DNA from: Desulfobacterales bacterium
GTDB taxonomy: Bacteria > Desulfobacterota > Desulfobacteria > Desulfobacterales > C00003106
DNA: 6,901 nucleotides
Assembly: GCA_030672555.1 (NCBI GenBank)
Contig: DAOVGD010000161.1
Span: 1 to 6,901, forward strand
Reading direction: 5' to 3'
The notes below the pieces were generated by a model. That model had not been told where the DNA came from. It saw only the letters and a program-made list of their open reading frames with translations, and did not search any database. This document shows positions 1 to 6,151 of this stretch, piece by piece; position 1 is the first letter of the stretch; each line of letters begins with the position of its first letter. Made by a program: the position numbers and the translations under genes.

Positions 1-60
1 AATTTAGGAATTTAGGAATTTAGGAATTTAGGAATTTAGGAATTTAGGAATTTAGGAATT
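1..60. repeat. 8-bp tandem repeat (AATTTAGG)n
   Basis: Seven perfect copies of AATTTAGG plus a four-base partial copy run from the window edge to position 60, so the array may extend further left. It is non-coding, AT-rich and free of interruptions, as expected of a slippage-prone microsatellite. It lies about 90 bp upstream of the mvhD start. No function is evident. Confidence 0.95.
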
Positions 61-61
61 G

Positions 62-127
62 CACAGATTAAATGGATAATATGGAGCTGTTTTTTTTGAT
101 AATCTGTGAAATCTGTGAAATCTGTGG
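62..127. repeat. Inverted/direct repeat cluster (CACAGATT ... AATCTGTGA x3)
   Basis: CACAGATT at 62-69 is the inverse complement of AATCTGTG at 101-108. The right side is a 9-bp direct repeat: AATCTGTGA at 101-109 and 110-118, and AATCTGTGG at 119-127. A run of eight or more T lies between the arms at 90-97. The arms could form a hairpin just before mvhD. This resembles a dispersed intergenic repeat more than a promoter, and no convincing -35/-10 pair is visible here. The operon promoter may therefore be weak, lie within this repeat, or lie outside the window. Confidence 0.7.
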
Positions 128-148
128 ATGGGATTGAGGAACAAGATT

Positions 149-748
149 ATGGTGAATGAACCTAAAATACTTGGATTTTTATGTCACTGGTGTTGTTATG
201 CGGCGGCAGATGCGGCAGGCGTAGCCCGGTTTCAATATCCCCCTAATATGAGGGTGATCAGAGTAATGTGCACCGGTAGAATAGATCCTGTTTTCATCCT
301 GGATGGATTCATCAATAAAGCGGACGGAATATTTGTGGGTGGGTGACACTCTGGAGAGTGTCATTACCGGTCCGGTAATTACGAAGCCATGAACAAAATT
401 GCGTTTATCAGAATGATCATGGAGAATCTCAAGATCGACACGGACAGGATTGCTCTTGAATGGGTCTCTGCGGCTGAGGCCCCACGTTTCGTCCAGGTGA
501 TAACGGAATTTACTGATCGTATTCGCAATTTGGGCGCCATGGGGCAGAGCGAAGGCATCAGCCGCCAGGCACTTTTGCACAAAATAAAGGCTGCCAGGAT
601 GGCTGTGGAGGGGATGAAATTACGAATGGCCTTTGCAAAGCAGGCAAAGCAAATGAAAAAGGATGGGACTTATGGTCAGCTCCCTCCTCAGGATAAATTA
701 GCGACAATGCTCATGAATGAAATGGCTCGGTATGAGAAATCATTATAA
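149..748 (+). CDS. mvhD: MvhD-type hydrogenase/Hdr iron-sulfur subunit, selenocysteine-containing (UGA at 344-346)
   Basis: MvhD (FlpD family) carries a [2Fe-2S] cluster and passes electrons between a partner oxidoreductase and the flavoprotein HdrA in Hdr-type complexes. Read through an in-frame TGA at 344-346, this gene gives one 199-residue protein. The N-terminal part has the family motifs LGFLCHWCCY (C12, C15, C16) and RVMCTGR (C41), then VGG-U66-HSGEC71HY, where other members have Cys in place of residue 66. The frame continues without a break through SGNYEAMNKI, the usual continuation of the family, so a conventional gene caller would wrongly split it in two at the TGA. The start at 149 is preferred to the ATG at 128 because GAGG at 136-139 sits nine bases ahead and the protein then begins just before the conserved EPKILGF. 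Residues from about 140 on form a charged, helical-looking tail beyond the core domain. It is the first gene of the operon within the window. Confidence 0.93.
344..379 (+). promoter_or_regulatory. Selenocysteine UGA with candidate bacterial SECIS hairpins
   Basis: Two hairpins follow one another directly. The first has perfect 8-bp arms, 344-351 (TGACACTC) and 356-363 (GAGTGTCA), with the loop TGGA; it includes the UGA itself. The second has 6-bp arms, 363-368 (ATTACC) and 374-379 (GGTAAT), with the loop GGTCC. They share only base 363. In known bacterial SECIS elements, SelB contacts G and U residues in the apical loop some 16-37 nt after the UGA. The second loop starts with GGU, 22 nt after the UGA, and fits that rule. 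The first hairpin lies too close to fit it. Assignment as SECIS is inference; the pairing is visible directly. Confidence 0.75.
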
Positions 749-770
749 CGGCTTCGCAAAAAGTGACATT

Positions 771-1238
771 ATGGAGAAAGTCTTCTTAAAAAAAGCAGAT
801 CCTAAATTCAAAGATGAGATCGCCGAAAAAATAGGGCTGGAGGAGATAAAACCATGCTACTCTTGCGCCTCTTGCACCGGTGTCTGCCCGGTACGGGAGA
901 TCATAGACGATTTTGACCCGCGGCGTATCATACATATGATCATCTTGGGAATGCGGGATGAAGTCCTTTCATCTGACCTGATCTGGTTTTGCTGTCTCTG
1001 TAATTCCTGTTATTTTGTGTGCCCTCAAGAAATACGATTCAGCCGGATAGCCAAAGAACTGCAGAAGTTGGCATTAGCCGAGGGATATGTCGACGATGAG
1101 TTTTTGAAGGGGTTGGAGCCTGTTAATGATTTTTTACAGGATTTGTGTCGCAGGACGATGTTTGGAAAGGTAAAAGAAGGTTTACGAGGGCCTCATACAA
1201 TGCCCTGTTGGCGGGAATATACAGTAGACAAGGGGTAA
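771..1238 (+). CDS. hdrC: HdrC-like iron-sulfur subunit (two [4Fe-4S] clusters)
   Basis: This 155-residue soluble protein resembles HdrC, the small subunit that wires HdrA to HdrB in heterodisulfide-reductase-type complexes. Two cluster motifs are complete: C29-x2-C32-x2-C35-x3-C39-P and C74-x2-C77-x2-C80-x3-C84-P, the second preceded by an extra Cys at 75. There is no membrane segment, which argues against the membrane-bound DsrM/HdrE-type relatives. The start at 771 is chosen because the protein then opens with the charged helix before the first cluster. In-frame ATGs at 717 and 732 would overlap mvhD; none of the three has a strong ribosome-binding site. It lies 22 bp after mvhD and its stop overlaps the nuoE ribosome-binding site. 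No HdrB follows it, which is unusual for hdrC. HdrC-type family is likely; the actual partner is unknown. Confidence 0.82.
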   Translation: MEKVFLKKADPKFKDEIAEKIGLEEIKPCYSCASCTGVCPVREIIDDFDPRRIIHMIILGMRDEVLSSDLIWFCCLCNSCYFVCPQEIRFSRIAKELQKLALAEGYVDDEFLKGLEPVNDFLQDLCRRTMFGKVKEGLRGPHTMPCWREYTVDKG

Positions 1239-1247
1239 GGATGAAGC

Positions 1248-1715
1248 ATGGATTTTCAAGAGGTTGACCGCACACTCGAAAAATATGACCACAAGCATTC
1301 AGCAATAATCAGTATCTTGCAGGATGTCCAGGGTATTGAGAACTATCTGTCTGAAGAGACACTTCGTTATATTTCTGAAAGATTGGAACTGAGCCTGACA
1401 AGGATTTTTGACATTGCCACCTTTTACAAGGCGTTCAGCCTCGTGCCGAGGGGACGTCATACGATCAAGGCGTGTTGCGGCACTGCGTGCCACCTTGGCG
1501 GCGCAGTGCGGAATTTAGATCAAATAGAGAGAATATTGCATGTGAAGGAAGGGGAAACGACCGATGACCGCATGTTCTCTCTTGAAACAGTCAACTGCCT
1601 TGGGGCGTGTGCGCTGGCTCCTGTGATAGTGGTGGATGATGACTACTATGACGGGGTGACTCCTGGGAAGATAGAAAAGATATTATCTGCTTATCGGACA
1701 GAATCGGAGAGATAA
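1248..1715 (+). CDS. nuoE: NuoE/HoxE/HndA-like [2Fe-2S] subunit of a soluble NADH-oxidising module
   Basis: At 155 residues this matches the normal length of NuoE-type 24-kDa subunits. The N-terminal helical part contains the family stretch around RIFDIATFYKAF. The thioredoxin-like [2Fe-2S] domain shows KACCGTACHLGGA and later NCLGACALAPV, supplying the four cluster cysteines of the family. It would transfer electrons near the FMN site of the adjacent NuoF-like protein. AAGG at 1237-1240 lies seven bases before the ATG and overlaps the stop codon of the preceding gene, and nuoF begins four bases after this stop, so translation of the three is probably coupled. Homologous proteins occur in HoxEFU, HndABCD, HylABC and BamG-type complexes; the sequence alone does not choose between them. 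Confidence 0.93.
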   Translation: MDFQEVDRTLEKYDHKHSAIISILQDVQGIENYLSEETLRYISERLELSLTRIFDIATFYKAFSLVPRGRHTIKACCGTACHLGGAVRNLDQIERILHVKEGETTDDRMFSLETVNCLGACALAPVIVVDDDYYDGVTPGKIEKILSAYRTESER

Positions 1716-1719
1716 AAGA

Positions 1720-3573
1720 TTGAAACGGATTAGCAGCATAGTGGATTTAGAAAACTTACGGGAATCGATTCTTCAGAAAAGGGGTTCCAAGAAGACTATC
1801 ATTAGACTCTGTCTCAGCACTGGTTGTCGGGCACAAAAGTCTGTAAAAGTTATTGAGGCTCTTGAGGATGAGATTACAAAACAGGGGCTTCAGGACAAGG
1901 TGGCGATCAAAAAAACGGGATGTCATGGTTTTTGTGAAATGGGGCCGATTATGGTCATTGAGCCGGCGAATATTTTCTATCGCCAGGTCAAACCCAAGGA
2001 TGTTGGAGATATCATTTCCGAAACGGTTTTGCATGGTAATGTTGTAAAACGACTGTTGTGGAAAGACCCGCAGACCAAGGAACTCACCAACACTGAACAT
2101 GATCTCCCCGTGTACAAGAAACAGAAAAAGAATATTTCCTATAACAGCGGCAAGATTGATCCAACAGATATTGACGATTATCTTGCAGTCGGTGGATATT
2201 CCGCCCTCGGCAAGGCCTTAACCACCATGACCCCGGCACAAGTCGTGGAAACGGTCGTTTCTTCCGGACTGCGAGGCCGAGGTGGTGGCGGATTCCCAAC
2301 CGGAATAAAATGGAGGATTTGTAGCGCCGCGCCTGGTGATATCAAGTATATTATTGCCAATGGTGATGAAGGTGATCCCGGCGCTTTTATGGATCGGAGC
2401 CTCATGGAAGGAGATCCGCACAGTATTATTGAAGGCATGATTATAGGCGCCTTTGCAATCGGGGCAAGCGAGGGATTTATCTATGTGAGAAAGGAATATC
2501 CGATAGCAATCGATCACTTAGCCATTGCTATCCGGCAGGCGGAAAAGTGCGGTCTTCTCGGCAATAATATCCTGAGCACGGGTTTTGATTTCACCATCAA
2601 GATAGATAGAGGCGCCGGCGCTTTTGTGTGCGGCGAAGAAACAGCTCTTATGATTTCCATTGAAGGGAGAAGCGGCACTCCAAGATCAAGACCGCCCTAT
2701 CCAGCCTTTGAAGGATTGTGGGGAAAACCGACCATTCTAAATAATGTAGAGACCTTTGGAAACATACCAAAAATAATCTCAAAAGGCTCTGATTGGTATT
2801 CTTCTATCGGAACAAAGAAAAGCAAGGGGACAAAAATCTTCTCTCTTGTCGGGAAGGTAAGAAATACCGGTCTGGTTGAAGTAGAAATGGGAACGACCCT
2901 TCGCGAAATGATTTTTGACATAGGAGGGGGGATCAGAAAGGGCAAGCGTTTCAAGGCAGTCCAGACCGGGGGTCCGTCCGGCGGTTGTATCCCCATCAGC
3001 AAGATAGATATGCCGGTTGATTACGACAGCCTGAGAGAGGCAGGCGCCATCATGGGATCCGGCGGCATGATCGTGATGGACGAAACTTCCTGTATGGTGG
3101 ATGTGGCAAGGTATTTCATACACTTCCTGCTCTTTGAATCGTGCGGGAAATGTGTACCCTGCAGGGAGGGGCTGAAGCAGATGCATGAAATCCTGACGAA
3201 TATATGTGAAGGCCGGGGAGAAAAAAGAGATATTAAGATATTGACCGAACTTGCTCACTTTATGACAACGGCTTCTCTGTGCGGCCTTGGCGCAACTGCT
3301 CCTAACCCCGTGTTAAGTACTATCCGCTACTTTCGTAATGAATATGAGGCGCATATATATGACAAAAAGTGTTCGGCAGGTGTATGCAAGAACCTGTTTG
3401 AATACGTTATTGACGAAGAATTATGCAACGGTTGTACGCTTTGCAAGGTGAAATGTCCGGAACAGGCCATCTCCGGCAAAAGGAAGGAGCCGCACAGGAT
3501 AGATGTGCAAAAGTGTATCAAGTGCGGTATCTGTTTTAGTTTATGTAAGCGGGAAGCGGTAAGAGTTAAATAA
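1720..3573 (+). CDS. nuoF: NuoF/HndC/HylB-like NADH-binding FMN iron-sulfur flavoprotein
   Basis: This 617-residue protein has the full HndC-type architecture. Residues 1-115 form a thioredoxin-like [2Fe-2S] domain (C31, C36, C68, C72). The FMN/NADH domain includes RGRGGGGFPTGIKW (185-198), NGDEGDPGAFMDR (214-226) and GAGAFVCGEETAL (298-310). An SLBB domain follows around 370-440. The NuoF [4Fe-4S] site is C475, C478, C481 and C521. A C-terminal two-cluster ferredoxin domain has C569/C572/C575/C579 and C599/C602/C605/C609. It would oxidise NADH, or reduce NAD+, in the cytoplasm. The start is TTG; GGAG at 1706-1709 lies ten bases upstream, inside the end of nuoE. A later GTG at 1741 has no comparable site. 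The added N-terminal and C-terminal clusters distinguish it from complex I NuoF and match soluble bifurcating or Hox-type enzymes. Confidence 0.95.
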   Translation: MKRISSIVDLENLRESILQKRGSKKTIIRLCLSTGCRAQKSVKVIEALEDEITKQGLQDKVAIKKTGCHGFCEMGPIMVIEPANIFYRQVKPKDVGDIISETVLHGNVVKRLLWKDPQTKELTNTEHDLPVYKKQKKNISYNSGKIDPTDIDDYLAVGGYSALGKALTTMTPAQVVETVVSSGLRGRGGGGFPTGIKWRICSAAPGDIKYIIANGDEGDPGAFMDRSLMEGDPHSIIEGMIIGAFAIGASEGFIYVRKEYPIAIDHLAIAIRQAEKCGLLGNNILSTGFDFTIKIDRGAGAFVCGEETALMISIEGRSGTPRSRPPYPAFEGLWGKPTILNNVETFGNIPKIISKGSDWYSSIGTKKSKGTKIFSLVGKVRNTGLVEVEMGTTLREMIFDIGGGIRKGKRFKAVQTGGPSGGCIPISKIDMPVDYDSLREAGAIMGSGGMIVMDETSCMVDVARYFIHFLLFESCGKCVPCREGLKQMHEILTNICEGRGEKRDIKILTELAHFMTTASLCGLGATAPNPVLSTIRYFRNEYEAHIYDKKCSAGVCKNLFEYVIDEELCNGCTLCKVKCPEQAISGKRKEPHRIDVQKCIKCGICFSLCKREAVRVK

Positions 3574-3592
3574 CATGTCAGGAGATTAATTA

Positions 3593-4315
3593 GTGAAGAT
3601 ACCTATAATAGTTGATGGACAAATGGTCCAGGTCGATCAGGGGGCGCCGATCATCGATGCAGCCAAAAAAGCCGGTATCTTTATCCCTACACTTTGCTAC
3701 CACGAGTCCCTCAAACCATACGGGTCCTGTCGTCTTTGTATGGTTGAAGTTGTTCAGAATAAGCAGCGAAGGTTGGTAACATCCTGTAATTTTCCTGCAG
3801 AAGGAGGTATGGAGGTCTTTACCAATACAGACAAGGTCAGACAGATCAGAAGGATGGTTGTGGAACTACTCCTTGCCCGGTGTCCTGATGTGCCGTTGCT
3901 AAAGACCATGGCCAGGCAGATGGGCATCAAATCATCCAGATTCAAGAAAAGAGAGGCAAATGAATGTATCCTGTGCGGTCTATGCGTCCGTTTTTGCGAA
4001 GAAGTCGTTGGTGTCTGTGCTATAGGTCTCGCCAATCGTGGTATCGAGCGCGAGGTTGCAACCCCCTTTAAGGTGGCATCAGATGTCTGCATAGGATGTG
4101 GTTCCTGCACATATATATGCCCCACAGGATGTATCGAAATGGTACCGGATGAGAAAACGCCGCGTCTGCGCATCATGAAAATGGGAAATCACCCCCTCAG
4201 TCCTTGCCCAAATGATTATCAATGTGAAAACTGCTCAATAGAACAAGAGTTTCTTAAGGATATAAAAGACGTTATTGTCGAATTTCGCAGATCATATAGA
4301 AATAGTGAGCGTTGA
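3593..4315 (+). CDS. HoxU/NuoG N-terminal-like iron-sulfur subunit
   Basis: A 240-residue protein equivalent to the N-terminal part of NuoG or to HoxU. A plant-type [2Fe-2S] site is present (C35, C46, C49, C65), followed by two [4Fe-4S] motifs, C125/C128/C131/C135 and C166/C169/C172/C176. The His-Cys [4Fe-4S] segment that normally lies between them is not intact: around residues 88-110 the sequence reads ELLLARCPDVPLLKTMARQ, with one Cys and no His. A C-terminal tail adds C205, C211 and C214. There is no molybdopterin or H-cluster domain, so it is not full NuoG or an [FeFe]-hydrogenase. GTG is the start, with AGGAG at 3580-3584 eight bases upstream. It would collect electrons from the NuoF-like protein and relay them to a partner. 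BamI- or HoxU-like are both possible; the partner is not in the window. Confidence 0.9.
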   Translation: MKIPIIVDGQMVQVDQGAPIIDAAKKAGIFIPTLCYHESLKPYGSCRLCMVEVVQNKQRRLVTSCNFPAEGGMEVFTNTDKVRQIRRMVVELLLARCPDVPLLKTMARQMGIKSSRFKKREANECILCGLCVRFCEEVVGVCAIGLANRGIEREVATPFKVASDVCIGCGSCTYICPTGCIEMVPDEKTPRLRIMKMGNHPLSPCPNDYQCENCSIEQEFLKDIKDVIVEFRRSYRNSER

Positions 4316-4342
4316 CCGAATAGAGACTTTCGCTTCGCTCAC
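4305..4342. other. Weak inverted repeat over the end of the HoxU-like gene
   Basis: GTGAGCG at 4305-4311 and CGCTCAC at 4336-4342 can pair around a 24-base loop that contains the TGA stop at 4313-4315. No T-tract follows, so a simple intrinsic terminator is not supported. It might mark the 3' end of the operon, or be chance. Confidence 0.3.
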
Positions 4343-4347
4343 AACTA

Positions 4348-4393
4348 GTCGAGTGGTCGAGTCGTCAAGCATTTCCCTACTCGACCACTCGAC
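4348..4393. repeat. 15-bp perfect inverted repeat between convergent genes
   Basis: Arms 4348-4362 and 4379-4393 are exact inverse complements separated by 16 bases. Each arm is itself a duplicated unit (GTCGAGTG then GTCGAGT). It lies between the stop codons of two genes that face each other, the usual place for a bidirectional terminator or 3'-end stabilising hairpin. There is no T-run on either side, so factor-dependent termination or a dispersed repeat element are equally possible. Confidence 0.75.
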
Positions 4394-4398
4394 CATTG

Positions 4399-5700
4399 TT
4401 ACTTGATTTTCAACCAGAGCAGCCTGGCCGAATCCGGTCCGGGATTCTTCCATTGAGATGGCATTTCGGAGGTCAGGTAAATCACGTCCCCGGCATGTCC
4501 CATGTAAACGGCCTTTCCCAATTTCAGTTGCAATTTACCTGACAATAAGTAGCCGATCTCTTCACCCTTATGGATAAAGAAGTGGGAGGGGATGTTCTTT
4601 CCGGGTGGAATCTCAATGAGATAGGGTTCGGCCTTTGGATCGAAATCTACAGGAGTGAGGAGTTTTGCATAAATACTTCCCTTCGGCAAATCCGGGAATT
4701 TCACATCTACTGATTCCCTGGATGGAAAAATCACCCGATCTTTCACATCTGCCGACCCTTGAAAAAAAGAACTGACTTCAACAGAAAGAACTTCCGCTAT
4801 CTTGAGAAGCGCCGGCAGAGAAGGATATATTAAGTCGCTCTCCATTTGGGATATGCTGCTTGGAGTCACTCCTACGAGTTTTGCCAGTTCCGTCTGGGAT
4901 AGACCTCGTTTGGTGCGAAGTTCCTTCAAGCGCATCCCAAGGTTAATTTGGCTGGTGGTGTGCTTTTCAGAATCGAAGGTGATGTTAAGGTCCTTGCTCC
5001 AGTAATTATAAGGCTTGTTGAAGGTTTCTATATTGCGCTTTTCAGCTTTCAGAATTGTCAAAGAGGTCTTGCCTCTTATAACGGAGAGGTCAATGGCGAC
5101 CTGGGCAATTTGATTGATCTTGGCTTTGAGACGGCGAGAATGCGCTTGTTTTTCAATAATCCAGTAAGCGATGGTATTCAGTTCATACAACCTGGGGCAT
5201 GAGTGGGAATAAAAGTTGATGATATGCTCTTCTCCGCCCCACAGCTCCTGCATGCCGGTCAGGCTTTCAAAAACGAATCGAACATCGCCTTCCATGGTTC
5301 CGTGGACTCCATAGAAAGCGCCTGTTACCTGATCTACCTTACGTGGATCATCCACACTGATAATTCGGCACGGCCATTTGGAATCTCCTTTTTCATAAAA
5401 TTTGAGAAAGATATCAGCTCCTGCTCCCTTGCCATAAGTAAAGCAGTCCAGGATGATTAAGTTCTGATTGTCAGCCAATGATCCCAGCTTTTCCAGAAGA
5501 TTTCTCGGTGAACGGTCAAAGCTGACGTAAATGAGAGGTTTGTTCTGTGCCTGTGAGGCTTGAATAAAGTTTAAGCAAAATACGGAGGCCAGACTACCGG
5601 TATCATCATACCAGACTACGTTATCTCCGATATAAAGCCCCCCAAGCAGGATGTCCAGTTGACTTACTCCTGAAGCCACCCGAAGTTTCTTTAAAATCAT
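4399..5700 (-). CDS. Three-domain regulator: degenerate KaiC/RecA-like domain, XRE helix-turn-helix, cupin
   Basis: A 433-residue protein. Residues 1-220 resemble a KaiC/RAD55-type RecA-like domain: the entry stretch around LDILLGGLYIGDNVVWYDD, a Walker-B-like LIILD (81-85), DVRFVFESLTG (139-149) and a closing segment around TSLTILKAEKR. The position of the P-loop reads YDDTGSLAS (31-39), lacking the GK[ST] of working ATPases, so ATP hydrolysis is doubtful. Residues about 254-314 form an XRE helix-turn-helix (MRLKELRTKRGLSQTELAKL). Residues about 345-433 form a cupin with H373, H377 and E381 of motif 1, but Q/W in place of the motif 2 His. XRE-cupin proteins are known one-component regulators that sense small ligands. 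The ATG at 5700 has GAGG five bases upstream on its strand. Its targets are unknown; the operon that converges on it and the RNA upstream are candidates. Confidence 0.88.
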   Translation of the reverse strand: MILKKLRVASGVSQLDILLGGLYIGDNVVWYDDTGSLASVFCLNFIQASQAQNKPLIYVSFDRSPRNLLEKLGSLADNQNLIILDCFTYGKGAGADIFLKFYEKGDSKWPCRIISVDDPRKVDQVTGAFYGVHGTMEGDVRFVFESLTGMQELWGGEEHIINFYSHSCPRLYELNTIAYWIIEKQAHSRRLKAKINQIAQVAIDLSVIRGKTSLTILKAEKRNIETFNKPYNYWSKDLNITFDSEKHTTSQINLGMRLKELRTKRGLSQTELAKLVGVTPSSISQMESDLIYPSLPALLKIAEVLSVEVSSFFQGSADVKDRVIFPSRESVDVKFPDLPKGSIYAKLLTPVDFDPKAEPYLIEIPPGKNIPSHFFIHKGEEIGYLLSGKLQLKLGKAVYMGHAGDVIYLTSEMPSQWKNPGPDSARLLWLKIK

Positions 5701-5751
5701 TAAATCCTCACGTTACCGTAGCGTTATTTGATGCTTTGGTGATGATGCTTG

Positions 5752-5780
5752 AGGTTAAAGGAATTCATGGCTTGTGTCAA
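5752..5780 (-). promoter_or_regulatory. Candidate sigma-70 promoter for the XRE-cupin regulator
   Basis: On the minus strand, a perfect TTGACA (5780-5775) is followed 17 bases later by TAACCT (5757-5752), a weak -10. The start of transcription would fall near 5745, leaving a leader of about 45 nt before the ATG at 5700. The -35 and spacing are good but the -10 matches only three of six bases. Confidence 0.4.
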
Positions 5781-5893
5781 GTGTCGTGGATTGTGCGAGC
5801 TGGGAGGAAATATTCAATCTTGACAAATCGATTTAATGGGTTTTCGTTTGGGCGCTATTTAGTTAAATTTAAGCTATCGACAAAATAATTAGT

Positions 5894-5907
5894 GATAGTT
5901 AACTATC
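5894..5907. promoter_or_regulatory. 14-bp perfect palindrome, candidate operator
   Basis: GATAGTTAACTATC reads the same on both strands. It lies 21 bases before the -35 of the predicted RNA promoter. A second, shorter palindrome with the same GATA/TATC ends, GATAATTATC (5940-5949), lies inside the spacer of that promoter. Two related sites around a -35 is the layout expected of a repressor pair. The XRE protein encoded next door is a possible binder, but nothing in the sequence proves it. Confidence 0.4.
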
Positions 5908-5928
5908 TATTCTTTTTTATATTTTTTC

Positions 5929-5957
5929 TTGACAGCATAGATAATTATCCCTAAATT
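5929..5957 (+). promoter_or_regulatory. Candidate sigma-70 promoter for the structured RNA
   Basis: TTGACA (5929-5934), a 17-base spacer and TAAATT (5952-5957, four of six consensus bases) sit in AT-rich DNA after a T-rich upstream stretch resembling an UP element. Transcription would start near 5964 and run into the inverted repeat and the intrinsic terminator ending at 6196. No open reading frame with a ribosome-binding site follows within that span. Confidence 0.5.
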
Positions 5958-6014
5958 ATTAAGCAATAATCTGAAGCGATATCGTACAAAGAAGTTCGAT
6001 AAGCACAAAATATA

Positions 6015-6142
6015 TATAGATTTTCAGATAATTAATTTCGCAAGGCTAAAAGGAGAAATCTTAAGTACGTCGTACAGAGTTGTACGTCGTCGAGGATTTG
6101 AACTGAAAAACGTAAGTGAAATTATTTATCTGGAAATCTATA
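6015..6142. repeat. 25-bp imperfect inverted repeat enclosing a second hairpin
   Basis: The arms 6015-6039 and 6118-6142 match as inverse complements at 23 of 25 positions. Inside, TACGTCGT occurs twice in direct orientation and takes part in an internal stem (6067-6090). Both ends read TATA. A miniature transposable element with TA target duplication would look like this, as would the body of a structured RNA. The pairing itself is certain; its origin is not. Confidence 0.85.
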
Positions 6143-6151
6143 ACAAAAGAC

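Noticed and set aside
1..60. CRISPR-like array
   Set aside because: The units are 8 bp and directly adjacent with no spacers, so this is a simple tandem repeat.
128..148. ATG at 128 as the start of mvhD
   Set aside because: It overlaps the end of the direct repeat and lacks a ribosome-binding site, while the ATG at 149 has GAGG nine bases before it and fits the family N-terminus.
179..580. Minus-strand open frame of 133 codons
   Set aside because: It lies antisense to mvhD, has no recognisable motif, and the plus-strand reading is a clear family match.
389..748. A separate 119-residue protein starting at the ATG at 389
   Set aside because: It is the 3' part of mvhD in the same frame as the segment before the TGA at 344-346. 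The conserved motif spans the TGA and there is no ribosome-binding site before 389.
2779..3258. Minus-strand open frame of 159 codons
   Set aside because: Shadow of the NuoF-like gene; its product has no coherent motif.
5820..5848. A second TTGACA on the plus strand as a promoter
   Set aside because: No acceptable -10 occurs 15-19 bases downstream.
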